Shown here piece after piece: positions 42,820 through 52,532 of a DNA stretch of 64,000 nucleotides. Source of the stretch: Salinicola salarius (lineage in GTDB: Bacteria > Pseudomonadota > Gammaproteobacteria > Pseudomonadales > Halomonadaceae); the NCBI RefSeq assembly GCF_002179555.1, contig NZ_NHOU01000009.1:99763-163762 (forward strand), written 5' to 3'. Under the pieces are notes generated by a model. That model was not told the origin of the DNA. It saw only the letters and a list, made by a program, of their open reading frames with translations, and did no database searches. Made by a program: the position numbers and the translations under genes. The number at the start of each line of letters is the position of its first letter. The first letter of the stretch is position 1.

Positions 42820-44091
42820 ATGAAGATTATTAACGCACGCCTTCGTCATAAGTCTGAACTGCATACCTTGACCATCGAGAATGGCGTATTCACCGACATC
42901 CAAGAACAAGGTGAGCGGCTGCCTGCCGGTGATGGGCAGCTCGATGCCCAGGGCAAGCTGCTCTGTGCTCCCTTCGTCGAGCCGCATATCCATCTGGATG
43001 CGGCACTGACGGCAGGCGAGCCGAACTGGAATCAGAGCGGCACCCTCTTCGAGGGCATCGAGCGCTGGAGCGAGCGCAAGCCGATGCTGACCGAGCAGGA
43101 TGTCCGCCAGCGCGTCAACCAGACGGTTGAACTGCTCATCCAGAATGGCGTTCAGCACATCCGCACCCACGTGGATATCACCGATCCTAGCCTGGTCGGT
43201 CTGCGCACCCTTTGCGCCATGCGTGATGAGCTCAAGGAGCAGGTGGATATTCAGGTGGTCGCTTTCCCGCAGGAAGGGATGCTTTCCTATCCCCGTGGCC
43301 TGGCGTTGCTGGAAGAGGCCCTCAAGATCGGTGCCGACGTCATCGGCGGGATTCCCCACTTCGAATACACGCGAGAGATGGGCGAAACGTCCATGAAGAA
43401 GGTGATCGAACTGGCGATCCAGTATGACCGGCTCGTAGATGTCCACTGTGACGAGATCGATGATCCAAACTCGCGCTTTCTCGAAGTGCTGGCCGCCGAG
43501 GCATTGGCTCACGGAATCGGGCCGCGCGTGACGGCCAGTCATACCACGGCCATGGGATCCTACGACAACGCCTATTGCTCGAAACTGTTCAGGCTGCTGA
43601 AACGCTCCGGCATCAACTTCATCTCCTGCCCGACAGAGAGCCTCCACCTGCAGGGGCGCTTCGATAGCTACCCCAAGCGCCGTGGCCTGACCCGGGTCAA
43701 GGAGTTGAATGAAGCGGGGATCAATGTCTGTCTCGCCCAGGACTCGATCTGCGACCCCTGGTATTCACTGGGCAATGGCAAGCTGCTGCGTACGCTGGAC
43801 TTCGGGCTGCATATCTGCCACATGATGGGCTATCGCGACTTTAGCCACTCGCTTGACCTGATTACCGACAATGGCGCGAAAACGCTCAAAATGGAAGAGC
43901 GCTATGGGATTGCCGTGGGCAAGCCCGGCAACTTCATTCTCCTAGACGGAACGGATGATTACAGTGTGCTTCGCAATCAGGGCGAGGTGTTGATGTCAGT
44001 GCGGCATGGTCGCACGCTGATGCAGCGTACGCCGAGTCACGTGGTAATGAGCACGGAAGCCCAAAACTCGCTCTGCGAGGATGCCGCCTGA
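42820..44091 (+). CDS. CodA-like amidohydrolase: candidate creatinine deaminase
   Basis: The product has 423 residues, collinear with E. coli cytosine deaminase. Metal and catalytic residues are conserved: His56, His58 (EPHIHLDAA), Gln151 (FPQEG), His209 and Glu212 (VHCDEIDD), His241 (SHTTAM) and Asp308. The residue equivalent to E. coli Asp314, which contacts the cytosine ring and governs specificity, is Ser309 (AQDS instead of HDD); the NPLVNIHLQGR loop is PTESLHLQGR. These changes argue against cytosine as the native substrate. Some CodA-type enzymes deaminate creatinine to N-methylhydantoin plus ammonia, which matches the downstream HyuAB and carbamoylsarcosine amidase genes. Cytosolic, Fe/Zn-dependent. 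Confidence 0.85.
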   Translation: MKIINARLRHKSELHTLTIENGVFTDIQEQGERLPAGDGQLDAQGKLLCAPFVEPHIHLDAALTAGEPNWNQSGTLFEGIERWSERKPMLTEQDVRQRVNQTVELLIQNGVQHIRTHVDITDPSLVGLRTLCAMRDELKEQVDIQVVAFPQEGMLSYPRGLALLEEALKIGADVIGGIPHFEYTREMGETSMKKVIELAIQYDRLVDVHCDEIDDPNSRFLEVLAAEALAHGIGPRVTASHTTAMGSYDNAYCSKLFRLLKRSGINFISCPTESLHLQGRFDSYPKRRGLTRVKELNEAGINVCLAQDSICDPWYSLGNGKLLRTLDFGLHICHMMGYRDFSHSLDLITDNGAKTLKMEERYGIAVGKPGNFILLDGTDDYSVLRNQGEVLMSVRHGRTLMQRTPSHVVMSTEAQNSLCEDAA

Positions 44092-44196
44092 TACATGACA
44101 TCGGGGTCCTGGATGGGGGCGTCCAGGATCCTCGATATAATGTTCAGTTGTGTGCCGTAAACATTTTATCGAGAAATTTATCAGGCAGGCCAGGCG

Positions 44197-45111
44197 TCAG
44201 GTGCTGGGAAGGGGTGGGTTGTCTAGCTGGTGTTTGAGATGTTGCCGGAACAATTGAAAGCTTGGGGTGACATAGGCGCCGCTCCAAGCGGCGATGGTCT
44301 CGACCGTGCAAGTGTCATCATCCAGTGGAGCAACGACGATGTCTTCTCTCTGGAAGCGGGTAATGCAGTCGGAGTACAGGGAAATACCCATATTGGCGGC
44401 GACAAGGCCAAAGATGCCGCTACTGGTACTGGCTTCCTGGACGACTTGAGGAGTGAAGCCGGCGCGCATGCAAAGGTTGAAGATAGTATGGCGAAACTCG
44501 CTCCAGCCGCTTTCCGTACCCATGATGAACTTTTCGTCCGCCAGGTCGGCAATATTGAGTTGGTTGCGAGTGGCCAGAGGGTGGCGTCGAGGCAGTATGA
44601 CGACAATCTTCTCTGTGGCGGCACGATAGGTTTCGATACCCTCGAGCTCTAGCGGACCAATGAGGAACCCGACATCGATTTCGTGATCTAGAAGCGCCTT
44701 GTGCTGCTGATGTGAGGGCATGTAGGCGAGATCAACGGTAATCTCTGGGTACTGCTCCTTGAAAAGCTCCAGGATGCTGGGCAAGACACCATTGATGGAA
44801 AAGTCATTATAGGCGATGGAGAGGTGTCCAATATCGCCACTTGCCGCCTGCCGTGCCAGGTGGCTGGCACGCTCAAGGTGGTTGATGGCTTTCTGGCACT
44901 CCTCCAGAAAAAGCCGGCCTGCCACGGTGAGCTCGACCTGTCGGGTTGTGCGTGAGAACAGTTCGGCACTAATGCTTTCTTCCAGCCCTTTTATCATGCG
45001 ACTTAGAGCGGGTTGCGTGATGCACAATACCTCGGCGGCCTGCTTGAAATGTAGGGTTTGGGAGACGGCGAGAAAGGCCCGTACTTGGCGTAGGTCAAAT
45101 CTTAGATTCAT
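44197..45111 (-). CDS. LysR-family regulator divergent from the hydantoinase genes
   Basis: The product has 304 residues from MNLRFDLRQVRAFLAVSQTL (start 45111); 15 upstream codons are not needed. HTH (LHFKQAAEVLCITQPALSRMIKGLEESISAELFSRTTRQVELT) is followed by an effector domain of the CbnR/BenM-like type (HLSIAYNDFSINGVLPSILELFKEQYPEITVDL). The divergent arrangement with hyuA across a 237-bp region with an inverted repeat suggests that it controls hyuAB and the permease in response to a hydantoin or related effector. Confidence 0.9.
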   Translation of the reverse strand: MNLRFDLRQVRAFLAVSQTLHFKQAAEVLCITQPALSRMIKGLEESISAELFSRTTRQVELTVAGRLFLEECQKAINHLERASHLARQAASGDIGHLSIAYNDFSINGVLPSILELFKEQYPEITVDLAYMPSHQQHKALLDHEIDVGFLIGPLELEGIETYRAATEKIVVILPRRHPLATRNQLNIADLADEKFIMGTESGWSEFRHTIFNLCMRAGFTPQVVQEASTSSGIFGLVAANMGISLYSDCITRFQREDIVVAPLDDDTCTVETIAAWSGAYVTPSFQLFRQHLKHQLDNPPLPST

Positions 45112-45161
45112 GATTTCCCGGACAACAATGCGTATGAAAATGGAATTGGAAGTCATTACCT

Positions 45162-45215
45162 CTAAAGCATAGGCTGGAAAGTGTCCAGCTTCCTTGGCAT
45201 TGCATTGCGCTTTAG
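45162..45215. promoter_or_regulatory. Candidate LysR-controlled divergent promoter region
   Basis: Inverted half-sites CTAAAGC (45162-45168) and GCTTTAG (45209-45215) are separated by 40 bp between the LysR and hyuA start codons. Spacing is wider than a single LysR operator, so they could be recognition and activation half-sites. Weak evidence. Confidence 0.3.
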
Positions 45216-45348
45216 TCTAAACCCTCTGCATGTTGAAAGGAGCAGGCATTTTACCATATCGAAAATTACAAAAGGCCAGGCTGGCAGGTCCAGAAAATAG
45301 TCAGCCCTCTTGATTGATAGAATCTAATAATTCTTTGTGAGGTTTGTT

Positions 45349-47442
45349 ATGGCTCGTATTGGAGTAGATGTCGGTGGTACCAATACAGATATCATCTTGG
45401 AAACATTTTCCACAGATTCTGTCGGCGCTGGTACCTATCGTCACAAGGTGCCAAGCACCACTCAAGATCAGTCGATTGCCGTATTGCAGGGTGTGCTTGA
45501 GGTCTGTGACAAAGCCGGTATCAAGCGAAGTGAAGTGAGTACCATCGTGCATGGTACGACCGTCGCAACGAATATCTCCATTGAGCATAATGGTGCAGAA
45601 GTCGGGATGCTCACCACCCGAGGCTTCCGGGATATTCTGCACATCGGTCGGCATAAGCGTCCCCATAACTTCTCGCTCCACTTCGACGTGCCCTGGCAGT
45701 CCAGGCCCCTGGTCAAGAGACGGTATCGAATTCCCATCAGCGAGCGCGTGCTGCCGCCCTCCGGCGAGGTGGAGGTCGCCCTGGCGGAAGATGAGGTCAG
45801 GGAAGCGGCCAAGAAGTTCAAGGAAGCCGGTATCAAATCCGTCATCGTGGGCTTTCTTTTTTCCTTCCTGAACAAGGGCCATGAGTTGCGCGCCAAGGAG
45901 ATCGTCTTGGAAGAAATTCCGGATGCCTACGTCTGCTGTTCGTGTGAAGTCGTCGATGCCATGCGCGAATATGAGCGCTTCTCGACCACCGCCATGAATG
46001 CCTATGTGGGGCCCAAGACCTCCCTCTATCTCAATAATCTGGAGCGCCAGCTCAAGGAAAATGGCGTCGACGCCGACCTGCGTATCATTCAGTCGAATGG
46101 TGGTCTAGCCACCGTGGATAGCTGCTGCGAAAAAGCCGTAAATATTCTGATGTCAGGTCCCGCCGGAGGTGTCATTGGTGGTCACTTCTTCTCCGACCTT
46201 GATGACGAAAAGAACATCATCACCGTCGATATCGGTGGCACCTCAGCGGATATCTCGACGCTGGCCGAGGGTGATATAAAGATCATGAACCCGCGGGACT
46301 CCTACGTGGGCGGTCATCCGGTGATGGTGCCGATGATCGACCTGATCACCATCGGGGCCGGTGGCGGCTCGATCGCCTACGTCGATGAGGCCGGTGGCTT
46401 TCAGGTCGGGCCTCGCTCGGCGGGCTCCATGCCGGGGCCGGCCTGTTACAACCGTGGAGGTGAAGAGCCTACCGTGACGGATGCCAACATCCTGCTCGGG
46501 CGCCTGGATGCCGACCAGATGCTGGGTGGCGACCTGAAGGTTGATTCTCAGCTTTCCCACGATGCGATCAAGCGCAAGATTGCCGATCCGCTTGGATTAA
46601 ACGTGACGGAAGCCGCGCTGGGCATCATCAAGATCGTGAATAACAACATGGCATTGGCGATTCGTTCAAACTCCGTGGCCCGGGGCGTCGATCCGCGCGA
46701 ATTCATGCTAATGCCTTTCGGCGGTGCCGGTCCGGTGCATGGACCGGCCCTGGCCGAAGAGGTCAACGCCAAGGGGGTCATCGCGCCGCCCGCACCGGGG
46801 ATCACCTCGGCGGCCGGCCTGCTGACCACCAACCTGCAATACGAGGTCACCCGTTCGCACCTCTGCGAACTGACATCGATCAGCAGCCGGGACTTCGAGA
46901 CCGTGCAGGGGCTAATGAGCGACCTGGATGAGGAAGCCACACAGAAGCTCGCCAAGGACGGTGTCGCTCCTGCCGATGTCCAGTTGACTCGCTTTGCCGA
47001 GTGTCGCTACCACGGCCAAGGCTTCGAGCTGCGTGCCGAGATTCCGGATGGCGAGCTGACCCGCGAGAACGTCGGCCAGGTGGTGGAAAACTTCCATCGT
47101 CAGCACAAGACCGACTACGGCTACAGCTATGACGAGGCCGAAGTCGAGCTGGTGACGCTGCGCGTGGTCGGCGAGTCGAAATCGAAGAAGCTGGAGTGGA
47201 AGCCACTTGCCTCGGCAGAAGGTAGCGGGCTGGATGAGGCCTTCATGTATGAAAGGGAAACCACCTTCGACGATGGGGCCTCTCACATGACTCCTCGCTA
47301 CGACCGGAGCAAGCTGCTGTTTGGTCATGAAATTCCAGGACCGGCCCTGGTCATGCAGCATGACTCGACCTCCCTGGTACCTCCCGGCTGGACGGCCCTA
47401 GTGTCGAAGCACGGCAGCCTCATGATCACGAAATCCAGCTAA
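45349..47442 (+). CDS. hyuA: Hydantoinase/oxoprolinase A subunit (ATP-dependent N-methylhydantoinase type)
   Basis: The product has 697 residues from MARIGVDVGGTNTDIILE (ATG 45349, GTGAGG upstream). Actin-like ATPase motifs are GVDVGGTNTD (about 4-13), VHGTTVATN, MSGPAGGVIGGHFF and TVDIGGTSADIS. AIRSNSVARGVDPREFMLMPFGGAGPVHGPALAEE is the typical HyuA core. With HyuB it forms ATP-hydrolysing amidohydrolases such as N-methylhydantoin amidohydrolase, which opens N-methylhydantoin to N-carbamoylsarcosine. The length (~700) fits the bacterial hydantoinase group rather than single-chain 5-oxoprolinase. It is 18 bp upstream of hyuB. Confidence 0.9.
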   Translation: MARIGVDVGGTNTDIILETFSTDSVGAGTYRHKVPSTTQDQSIAVLQGVLEVCDKAGIKRSEVSTIVHGTTVATNISIEHNGAEVGMLTTRGFRDILHIGRHKRPHNFSLHFDVPWQSRPLVKRRYRIPISERVLPPSGEVEVALAEDEVREAAKKFKEAGIKSVIVGFLFSFLNKGHELRAKEIVLEEIPDAYVCCSCEVVDAMREYERFSTTAMNAYVGPKTSLYLNNLERQLKENGVDADLRIIQSNGGLATVDSCCEKAVNILMSGPAGGVIGGHFFSDLDDEKNIITVDIGGTSADISTLAEGDIKIMNPRDSYVGGHPVMVPMIDLITIGAGGGSIAYVDEAGGFQVGPRSAGSMPGPACYNRGGEEPTVTDANILLGRLDADQMLGGDLKVDSQLSHDAIKRKIADPLGLNVTEAALGIIKIVNNNMALAIRSNSVARGVDPREFMLMPFGGAGPVHGPALAEEVNAKGVIAPPAPGITSAAGLLTTNLQYEVTRSHLCELTSISSRDFETVQGLMSDLDEEATQKLAKDGVAPADVQLTRFAECRYHGQGFELRAEIPDGELTRENVGQVVENFHRQHKTDYGYSYDEAEVELVTLRVVGESKSKKLEWKPLASAEGSGLDEAFMYERETTFDDGASHMTPRYDRSKLLFGHEIPGPALVMQHDSTSLVPPGWTALVSKHGSLMITKSS

Positions 47443-47460
47443 CTCGTTCAGGTGAGCAAG

Positions 47461-49221
47461 ATGGAAAACAACAAAGTCGATCCAATTACCATGCAGGTCA
47501 TCAGTGGTGCCCTCGACACCATTGCCGAGGAAATGGGCCACGTGCTCTACCGGATGTCCTTTTCCTCGATCATTCGCGAGTCGCAGGATCTGGGGGCCGG
47601 GCTGTTCGATCGGAACTACCAGACCATCTGCGAGTCAGAATCGACCCCGATGCACATCGGCTCGATCCCCGCTTACCTGCGCGGTGTCGAGAAGACCCTG
47701 CAGGGTGGCGAGTGGCATGAAGGCGATGTGGTGGTCCACAACCACCCCTATTACGGATCAAGCCATACCCCCGATCTGGCCATCATCATTCCCGTCTTCT
47801 ATGAGGGCGAGCTGGTCGGATTCTCGGCCAATACCGCACACCATATCGATATCGGCGCTGCGACACCGGGTCTGATCATCGATGTGGGTGACGTCTATGC
47901 CGAGGGGATGCTCTTCGCCGGCCTGAAGCTCTACGAGAAGGGCGTGAAAAACGAGGGGCTGGAGAAGATGATTACGGCGAACAGCCGTGCCGCACAGCAG
48001 CTCATGCGCGACATCGAGGCCCAGGTGGCCTCGGCCCAGCTGGGGGTCAAGCGTTTCAAGCAGCTGCTCGACAAATATGGCAAGGACCGGACCTTCACCG
48101 CGATCGATCAGCTGATCGATTACTCCGAGACGATGCTTCGCAACAAGATCACCGAGATCCCGGATGGGGAATACCAGGCGAAAGGCTTTCTGGATGACGA
48201 TGGGCGCAATCGCGACGAGCGGCTTCCCGTCGTGGTGACGGTCAAGGTCGAGGGCGATTCGGTCACCGTTGACCTCACCGGCTCCGCCGACCAGACAGCG
48301 ACCGCCTATAACGTGCCCTTCGAGGGCTCATGCAAGGTGGCGGCGTTCGCCGGGTTCCGCAAGCTGCTGCTGGATGCCAGTCGCCTGGAAGTACCGATCC
48401 CCTCGAACGAGGGCTCTTTCCGGCCCATCAACGTCGTGGCGCCTGAAGGCTCGATCTTCAACCCGATCTTTCCGGCAGCCACCGAGGCACGCTTTACCCA
48501 GTGCAACATGATGATCGATCTGATCATCAAGGCGTTGTCTCCCGTCATGCCCGACCGGACCATCGCCGGCAGCTCGGCCGCCATCTCCTTCGCCTCCTAC
48601 GCCGGCATAAAGGAGAGCGGCGACTACTGGGTCTTCCTGGAAGTGAACGAGGGGGCCTATGGCGGGCGCCCTGATTCGGATGGCCCCGACTCCATCGACA
48701 ATCTCATGGCGAATACCCGGAATAACCCTATCGAGGATCTGGGCATGCACCTGCCGATGATCTGTGACCGCTATGAGCTCCGGGATGATGTGATGCCCGG
48801 CGCCGGCAAGCATCGCGGGGGCATCGGGGTCGTCAAGGCTCAGCGCGTCCTGACGCCGGGTTTCATCACCCATGAGAGCGAGCGTCATTACCATGTGCCC
48901 TGGGGGGCCTTCGGAGGCTCGGACGGCGCCGTCGGCAAGTGCGAGATCTACAATTACGCCTCCCGCGACGAAAAGACCAGCATGCCGTCGAAGTTTTCCG
49001 GGTATGTAACCAAGGCCAACGATGTCATGGCGTTCTACGCCCCCTGTGGCGGTGGTTATGGCAATCCGCTCGAGCGCTCTCCCGAGCAGGTGAGGGAAGA
49101 TGTGCTCGATGACTTCTGCACCGTCGAGCATGCCTTCGAGGCCTATGGCGTCGTCCTTGACGACAAGCTGGAGATCGATCGTCTGGCCACGGCCGCTAGG
49201 CGCAGCGAAATGGGTGCCTAG
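47461..49221 (+). CDS. hyuB: Hydantoinase/oxoprolinase B subunit
   Basis: The product has 586 residues from ATG 47461 (MENNKVDPITMQVISGALDTIAEEMG); a GTG three codons upstream is possible, but the GGTGAG there works better as RBS. HyuB-family blocks are visible: FSSIIRESQDLGAGLFD, HIGSIPAYLRGVEKTL, VVVHNHPYYGSSHTPDLAIIIPVF, VTVDLTGSADQT and APCGGGYGNPLERSPEQVREDV at the C-terminus. It supplies the hydrolytic half of the HyuAB complex. The next gene is a permease, 112 bp on. Confidence 0.9.
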   Translation: MENNKVDPITMQVISGALDTIAEEMGHVLYRMSFSSIIRESQDLGAGLFDRNYQTICESESTPMHIGSIPAYLRGVEKTLQGGEWHEGDVVVHNHPYYGSSHTPDLAIIIPVFYEGELVGFSANTAHHIDIGAATPGLIIDVGDVYAEGMLFAGLKLYEKGVKNEGLEKMITANSRAAQQLMRDIEAQVASAQLGVKRFKQLLDKYGKDRTFTAIDQLIDYSETMLRNKITEIPDGEYQAKGFLDDDGRNRDERLPVVVTVKVEGDSVTVDLTGSADQTATAYNVPFEGSCKVAAFAGFRKLLLDASRLEVPIPSNEGSFRPINVVAPEGSIFNPIFPAATEARFTQCNMMIDLIIKALSPVMPDRTIAGSSAAISFASYAGIKESGDYWVFLEVNEGAYGGRPDSDGPDSIDNLMANTRNNPIEDLGMHLPMICDRYELRDDVMPGAGKHRGGIGVVKAQRVLTPGFITHESERHYHVPWGAFGGSDGAVGKCEIYNYASRDEKTSMPSKFSGYVTKANDVMAFYAPCGGGYGNPLERSPEQVREDVLDDFCTVEHAFEAYGVVLDDKLEIDRLATAARRSEMGA

Positions 49222-49333
49222 GTACCCGCTCGCCTGGGGTGGGGAATGCCCCACCCCTTTTTCATGATCCTTGAGTCGGCCTGAACATCAGATCTCGAAA
49301 ACAACGTCAACAAGACTATCCAAGGGTAAGAAT

Positions 49334-50851
49334 ATGTCTGCTACAGGATCGGGTATTGCCGGTAAGGCTGCGCCCATTGCCTCCGAAAAGAATCATCTGC
49401 TAGAAGAATCCATACTACCGGTCGTCAATACGCAAAAGCCCATTGCGGCACTCGGCTTTGTCTGGATATGGGTCGGCATTGCCGTCATGATCGCGACTTT
49501 TCAGTTGGGCGCGAACGGCATTACAGGCTTGCCGCTGTGGCAGGTCGTATCGGTCATTTTCGTCGCGAACGTGGTGCTGGCAATGCTAATGCTGCTGACC
49601 GCAGATATCGGCACCGAGCATGGGCTCTCGTTCTCGGTGTATCTCAGGGCGCCCTTCGGCGTCTATGGCACTCACTTGCCATCGGTCTTTCGTGGCACCG
49701 TGGCCGCGATCTGGTTCGGAATCCAGACCTATCTCGGGGCGCTGGCGCTTAACGGCATCTTTGAGTACCTGACCGGGTTCTCGAACTGGGTCGTGTGGTA
49801 CGGGGTCTTTGCCCTGATCCAGGTCGCCAACACGGCCATGGGGATCAAGGCCGTCGAGAGGCTGGCCGCCATTGCGGCCCCTGCCATTCTGGCCATCTCG
49901 ATCTGGATGTATTTCACCCTGGATGTGCTGGCGCAGACCCAGGGCATCAATATCTGGCGGTTCGTGGGCGGTCAGGACCTCACTATCCTCACGCTCTTTC
50001 TCGCCAACGTGGCCTTCTGGTCGACTCTTGCCATTGATATTCCGAACATCACGCGTTTCGTCAAGGCCCCTTCCGGGGAACGGCGCTTCTTCTCGCGCAA
50101 CCGGAATGTGCTGCTGGCACAGCTTCTGGCTCTGCCGGCCACTCAAGCCTGGATCGCCCTGATTGGCGCGGTATCCTTCATTGCCGCGGGGGACTGGAAT
50201 CCGGTCACCGTCATTCAGGGGCAGGGGGAAGGCCTGAGTCTCATCGTTCTTCTGGTGCTCGTCATCCTGGCCCAGTGGTCAACCAACAATGCAGCCAACC
50301 TGATCCCGGCGGCACTGGCATTCGTTAATGCCGGGGCACCCAAAATCTCCTACCCAGTCGCGGTGGCGATTGCCGCCGTCGTGGGCACGCTGTTCATGCC
50401 CTGGGCGATTCTCGACAACCTGTTCTCGTTCCTCTTCTCCTACGGCGCCTACCTCTCCGCCATCGGGGGGATCATGGTGTCAGACTACTACTTCATCAGG
50501 AAGCGCCGCCTTAATGTGCCCCATCTCTACCAGGAGGGTGGCCAGTTTCACTACCTCAAGGGCTTTAACCCGGCAGGCATCATTGCTTGGCTCGCGGCCG
50601 GAACCGTTGCGTTTTTCTCGGGCGAATGGGCGTTTCTTTTTGGCTTCTTGCTCGGTGCCATCATCTACTTCGCCATCATGAAGCTGTATGTAATGAAGCG
50701 CTTTTCACAGGAAGAGTGTGTGGAGGGTGGTTCGGATGATTTCCTGGGCACCAGTGTGGGCTTTAATTGGGTCCACGATAAGGAAAGCAAGAGTTTCCTG
50801 CGTCTTCATACCAGTGAGCTGGATAAGAATGCATCTCGGGAGGATTTGTAA
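49334..50851 (+). CDS. NCS1 nucleobase/hydantoin permease (Mhp1-like)
   Basis: The product has 505 residues from MSATGSGIAGKAAPIASEKN (start 49334). Twelve hydrophobic segments have NCS1 signatures: GFVWIWVGIAVMIATFQLGANG, GLSFSVYLRAPFGVYGTHLPSVFRGTVAAIWFGIQTYLGA, NVAFWSTLAIDIPNITRFVKAPSG and GGIMVSDYYFIRKR. It is closer in length and layout to allantoin/hydantoin/uracil carriers than to the CodB-like permease at the other end of the cluster. Directly after hyuAB, it is probably an N-methylhydantoin or related cyclic-ureide importer. It sits in the inner membrane. Confidence 0.87.
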   Translation: MSATGSGIAGKAAPIASEKNHLLEESILPVVNTQKPIAALGFVWIWVGIAVMIATFQLGANGITGLPLWQVVSVIFVANVVLAMLMLLTADIGTEHGLSFSVYLRAPFGVYGTHLPSVFRGTVAAIWFGIQTYLGALALNGIFEYLTGFSNWVVWYGVFALIQVANTAMGIKAVERLAAIAAPAILAISIWMYFTLDVLAQTQGINIWRFVGGQDLTILTLFLANVAFWSTLAIDIPNITRFVKAPSGERRFFSRNRNVLLAQLLALPATQAWIALIGAVSFIAAGDWNPVTVIQGQGEGLSLIVLLVLVILAQWSTNNAANLIPAALAFVNAGAPKISYPVAVAIAAVVGTLFMPWAILDNLFSFLFSYGAYLSAIGGIMVSDYYFIRKRRLNVPHLYQEGGQFHYLKGFNPAGIIAWLAAGTVAFFSGEWAFLFGFLLGAIIYFAIMKLYVMKRFSQEECVEGGSDDFLGTSVGFNWVHDKESKSFLRLHTSELDKNASREDL

Positions 50852-51018
50852 AGTGAGGGGGCGGCATAATTGATGCGTTCCATGATATATGAGTTGTCAA
50901 AAATATCATTGGATGCCACTTTTTATGGATATTCTTTCAGTCTATTTTAAGCAAAATCCTTGATAGCCGTTCATTTGATATCTGAAATAACTAACCTTTC
51001 CATATTGGGTAAATGATA

Positions 51019-51188
51019 ATGTCCCAAGATCTCATGATCATGCTGCAGCAGACCTTCGACGAGACCACCCAGCTCTACCAGGATCGCGGCTTCCAGCGCC
51101 GTGTCGGCTTCGTCAAGAAGCCTGCGATGTCGAGTCCGTGGACCGCTGCATCGACTACGTGAACACCATCGCGAGCACTCAGTCCTGA
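51019..51188 (+). pseudogene. Internally deleted copy of the N-carbamoylsarcosine-amidase-like gene
   Basis: The first 36 codons (MSQDLMIMLQQTFDETTQLYQDRGF...) correspond to the start of the intact gene at 54624. The sequence then jumps at GCGATGTCGAG to the last 65 bp of that gene, including the ...STQS stop region. The 532-bp deletion shifts the frame (170 bp total). The downstream sequence and terminator are also duplicated. The 5' part differs from the intact copy much more (about 17 mismatches in 106 bp by hand) than the 3' part (about 5 in 115), suggesting conversion or recombination at the 3' side. Confidence 0.92.
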
Positions 51189-51215
51189 TGCTATCGGGAC
51201 AGCTTTTTCCTCCAA

Positions 51216-51242
51216 GGCGAGCCCATCCGGGCTCGCTTTTTT
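51216..51242 (+). terminator. Terminator copy after the deleted amidase gene
   Basis: Stem GCGAGCCC / GGGCTCGC with an ATCC loop, followed by seven T. It is nearly identical to the terminator after the intact amidase gene at 55352, so the duplication included it. Confidence 0.9.
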
Positions 51243-51454
51243 ATAGCTGACGACCTGAGGGGAGACGTCTTCTTTCTGGAGGTTGGCTGCAAGTCGGTAG
51301 CGTCTGAATTGTGCCTATTGATGCCAATTTTCGCATCAATCGCTGACGATAATTCATTAGACGAGAATTATGACTTAGTCGTACGCTAATTATAGTCAAT
51401 TAATGCCGGTATGACTTTTCGGCTTCCTAGAATAACGCCAAAAGAGATAGCTAA

Positions 51455-52486
51455 ATGAATGCGAAACTCAAAAAAATGCTTCTGGTTGGCTCTTCCAGCT
51501 TGGCCACCACTCTAGCCGCGACTTCACTTTCGGCTGCCGAGAGAACCCTCAAGTTTCACAGCGGCTATGCCGAGTCGCGTCCCGAGGCGGGCTTCGTCGA
51601 CGACTTCGCCGCCCTGGTCAGCGAGAAGTCGGGCGGTGAGCTCGAGATCGACGTCTACCATGCCGGCTCGCTGGGCCTGAAGGAGCCGGACATGCTGCGT
51701 ATTTTGCAGCGCGGCATGGTGGACATGGCCCTGCTCTACGGCGAGTACTACACCCGAGATGCCCCGGAGCTCTCCGCAGTCTACGCCCAGGGCGCCATCA
51801 AGGAAGCCGAGGAGCATCTCGAGATGCTGCCCACCCTACGCGAGATCTATGCCAGGGAGTATGGCGAGTGGGGTATCAAGACCATCGGCGGCGTCGTCTC
51901 GCCGGTGTTCGACGTCGGCGTGCACTGCAAGGAGCCCGCCAATACCCTGGCCGAGCTCGAGGAGCGCAAGCTGCGCGTCTGGTCCGCCCATCTGGTGGAC
52001 ACCTTCACGCGGCTGGACATCTCGGCGCAGGTCATTCCCCAGAATGACATGTATATGGCGCTGCAAACCGGCGTCGTCGACTGCGCCTACTACCTCTCCA
52101 CCGTGGCCGAGACAGTCTCGCTCAACGAGGTCACCGACTACGAGGCCTATCTGCATCCCTGGGCCGCGGCACCGGCGATGTTCGGCGTCAGCCAGCGCAC
52201 CTGGACCTCGCTGAGCGACGAGCAGCGCGCGGTGCTTGAGGAAGCCGGCCAGGATATCTGGGAGACGACTCGCGCGATGGCAGTGGATCCCCAGCGCGAG
52301 GCCGAAGCCCGCGCCCATCGCGAGTCCCTCGGCATCACCATGCTGGAGCCGTTTTCCGACGAGGACGTGGCACGCTTCCAGTCGGCCGCGCTCGAGGCCT
52401 GGGAGGAGCTGGCCCGGCGGGCAGGGGAAGATGGCCTGGCCATCTTCGACGAGGTGACCGACCGGATCCGCCAGATCAACGAATGA
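51455..52486 (+). CDS. dctP: TRAP transporter substrate-binding protein (DctP family)
   Basis: The product has 343 residues. A signal peptide ends near SLSAAE (about 28). The mature protein (RTLKFHSGYAESRPEAGFVDDFAALVSEKSGGELEIDVYHAGSLG) and the conserved Arg-bearing LRVWSAHLVDTFTRLDISAQVIPQNDMYMALQTGVVDCAYYL block define a DctP-type periplasmic receptor. Ligands of the family are mostly organic or amino acids; the Cys in GVHCKEPAN is unusual. It is upstream of dctQM in one operon, between two copies of the amidase gene, so a pathway intermediate (carbamoylsarcosine, sarcosine or creatine-like acid) is a plausible ligand. Confidence 0.92.
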   Translation: MNAKLKKMLLVGSSSLATTLAATSLSAAERTLKFHSGYAESRPEAGFVDDFAALVSEKSGGELEIDVYHAGSLGLKEPDMLRILQRGMVDMALLYGEYYTRDAPELSAVYAQGAIKEAEEHLEMLPTLREIYAREYGEWGIKTIGGVVSPVFDVGVHCKEPANTLAELEERKLRVWSAHLVDTFTRLDISAQVIPQNDMYMALQTGVVDCAYYLSTVAETVSLNEVTDYEAYLHPWAAAPAMFGVSQRTWTSLSDEQRAVLEEAGQDIWETTRAMAVDPQREAEARAHRESLGITMLEPFSDEDVARFQSAALEAWEELARRAGEDGLAIFDEVTDRIRQINE

Positions 52487-52532
52487 GATCGCGGGGCCGG
52501 TCCCCCCGGCCCCGCGCTCGGAGGCCAAGACG

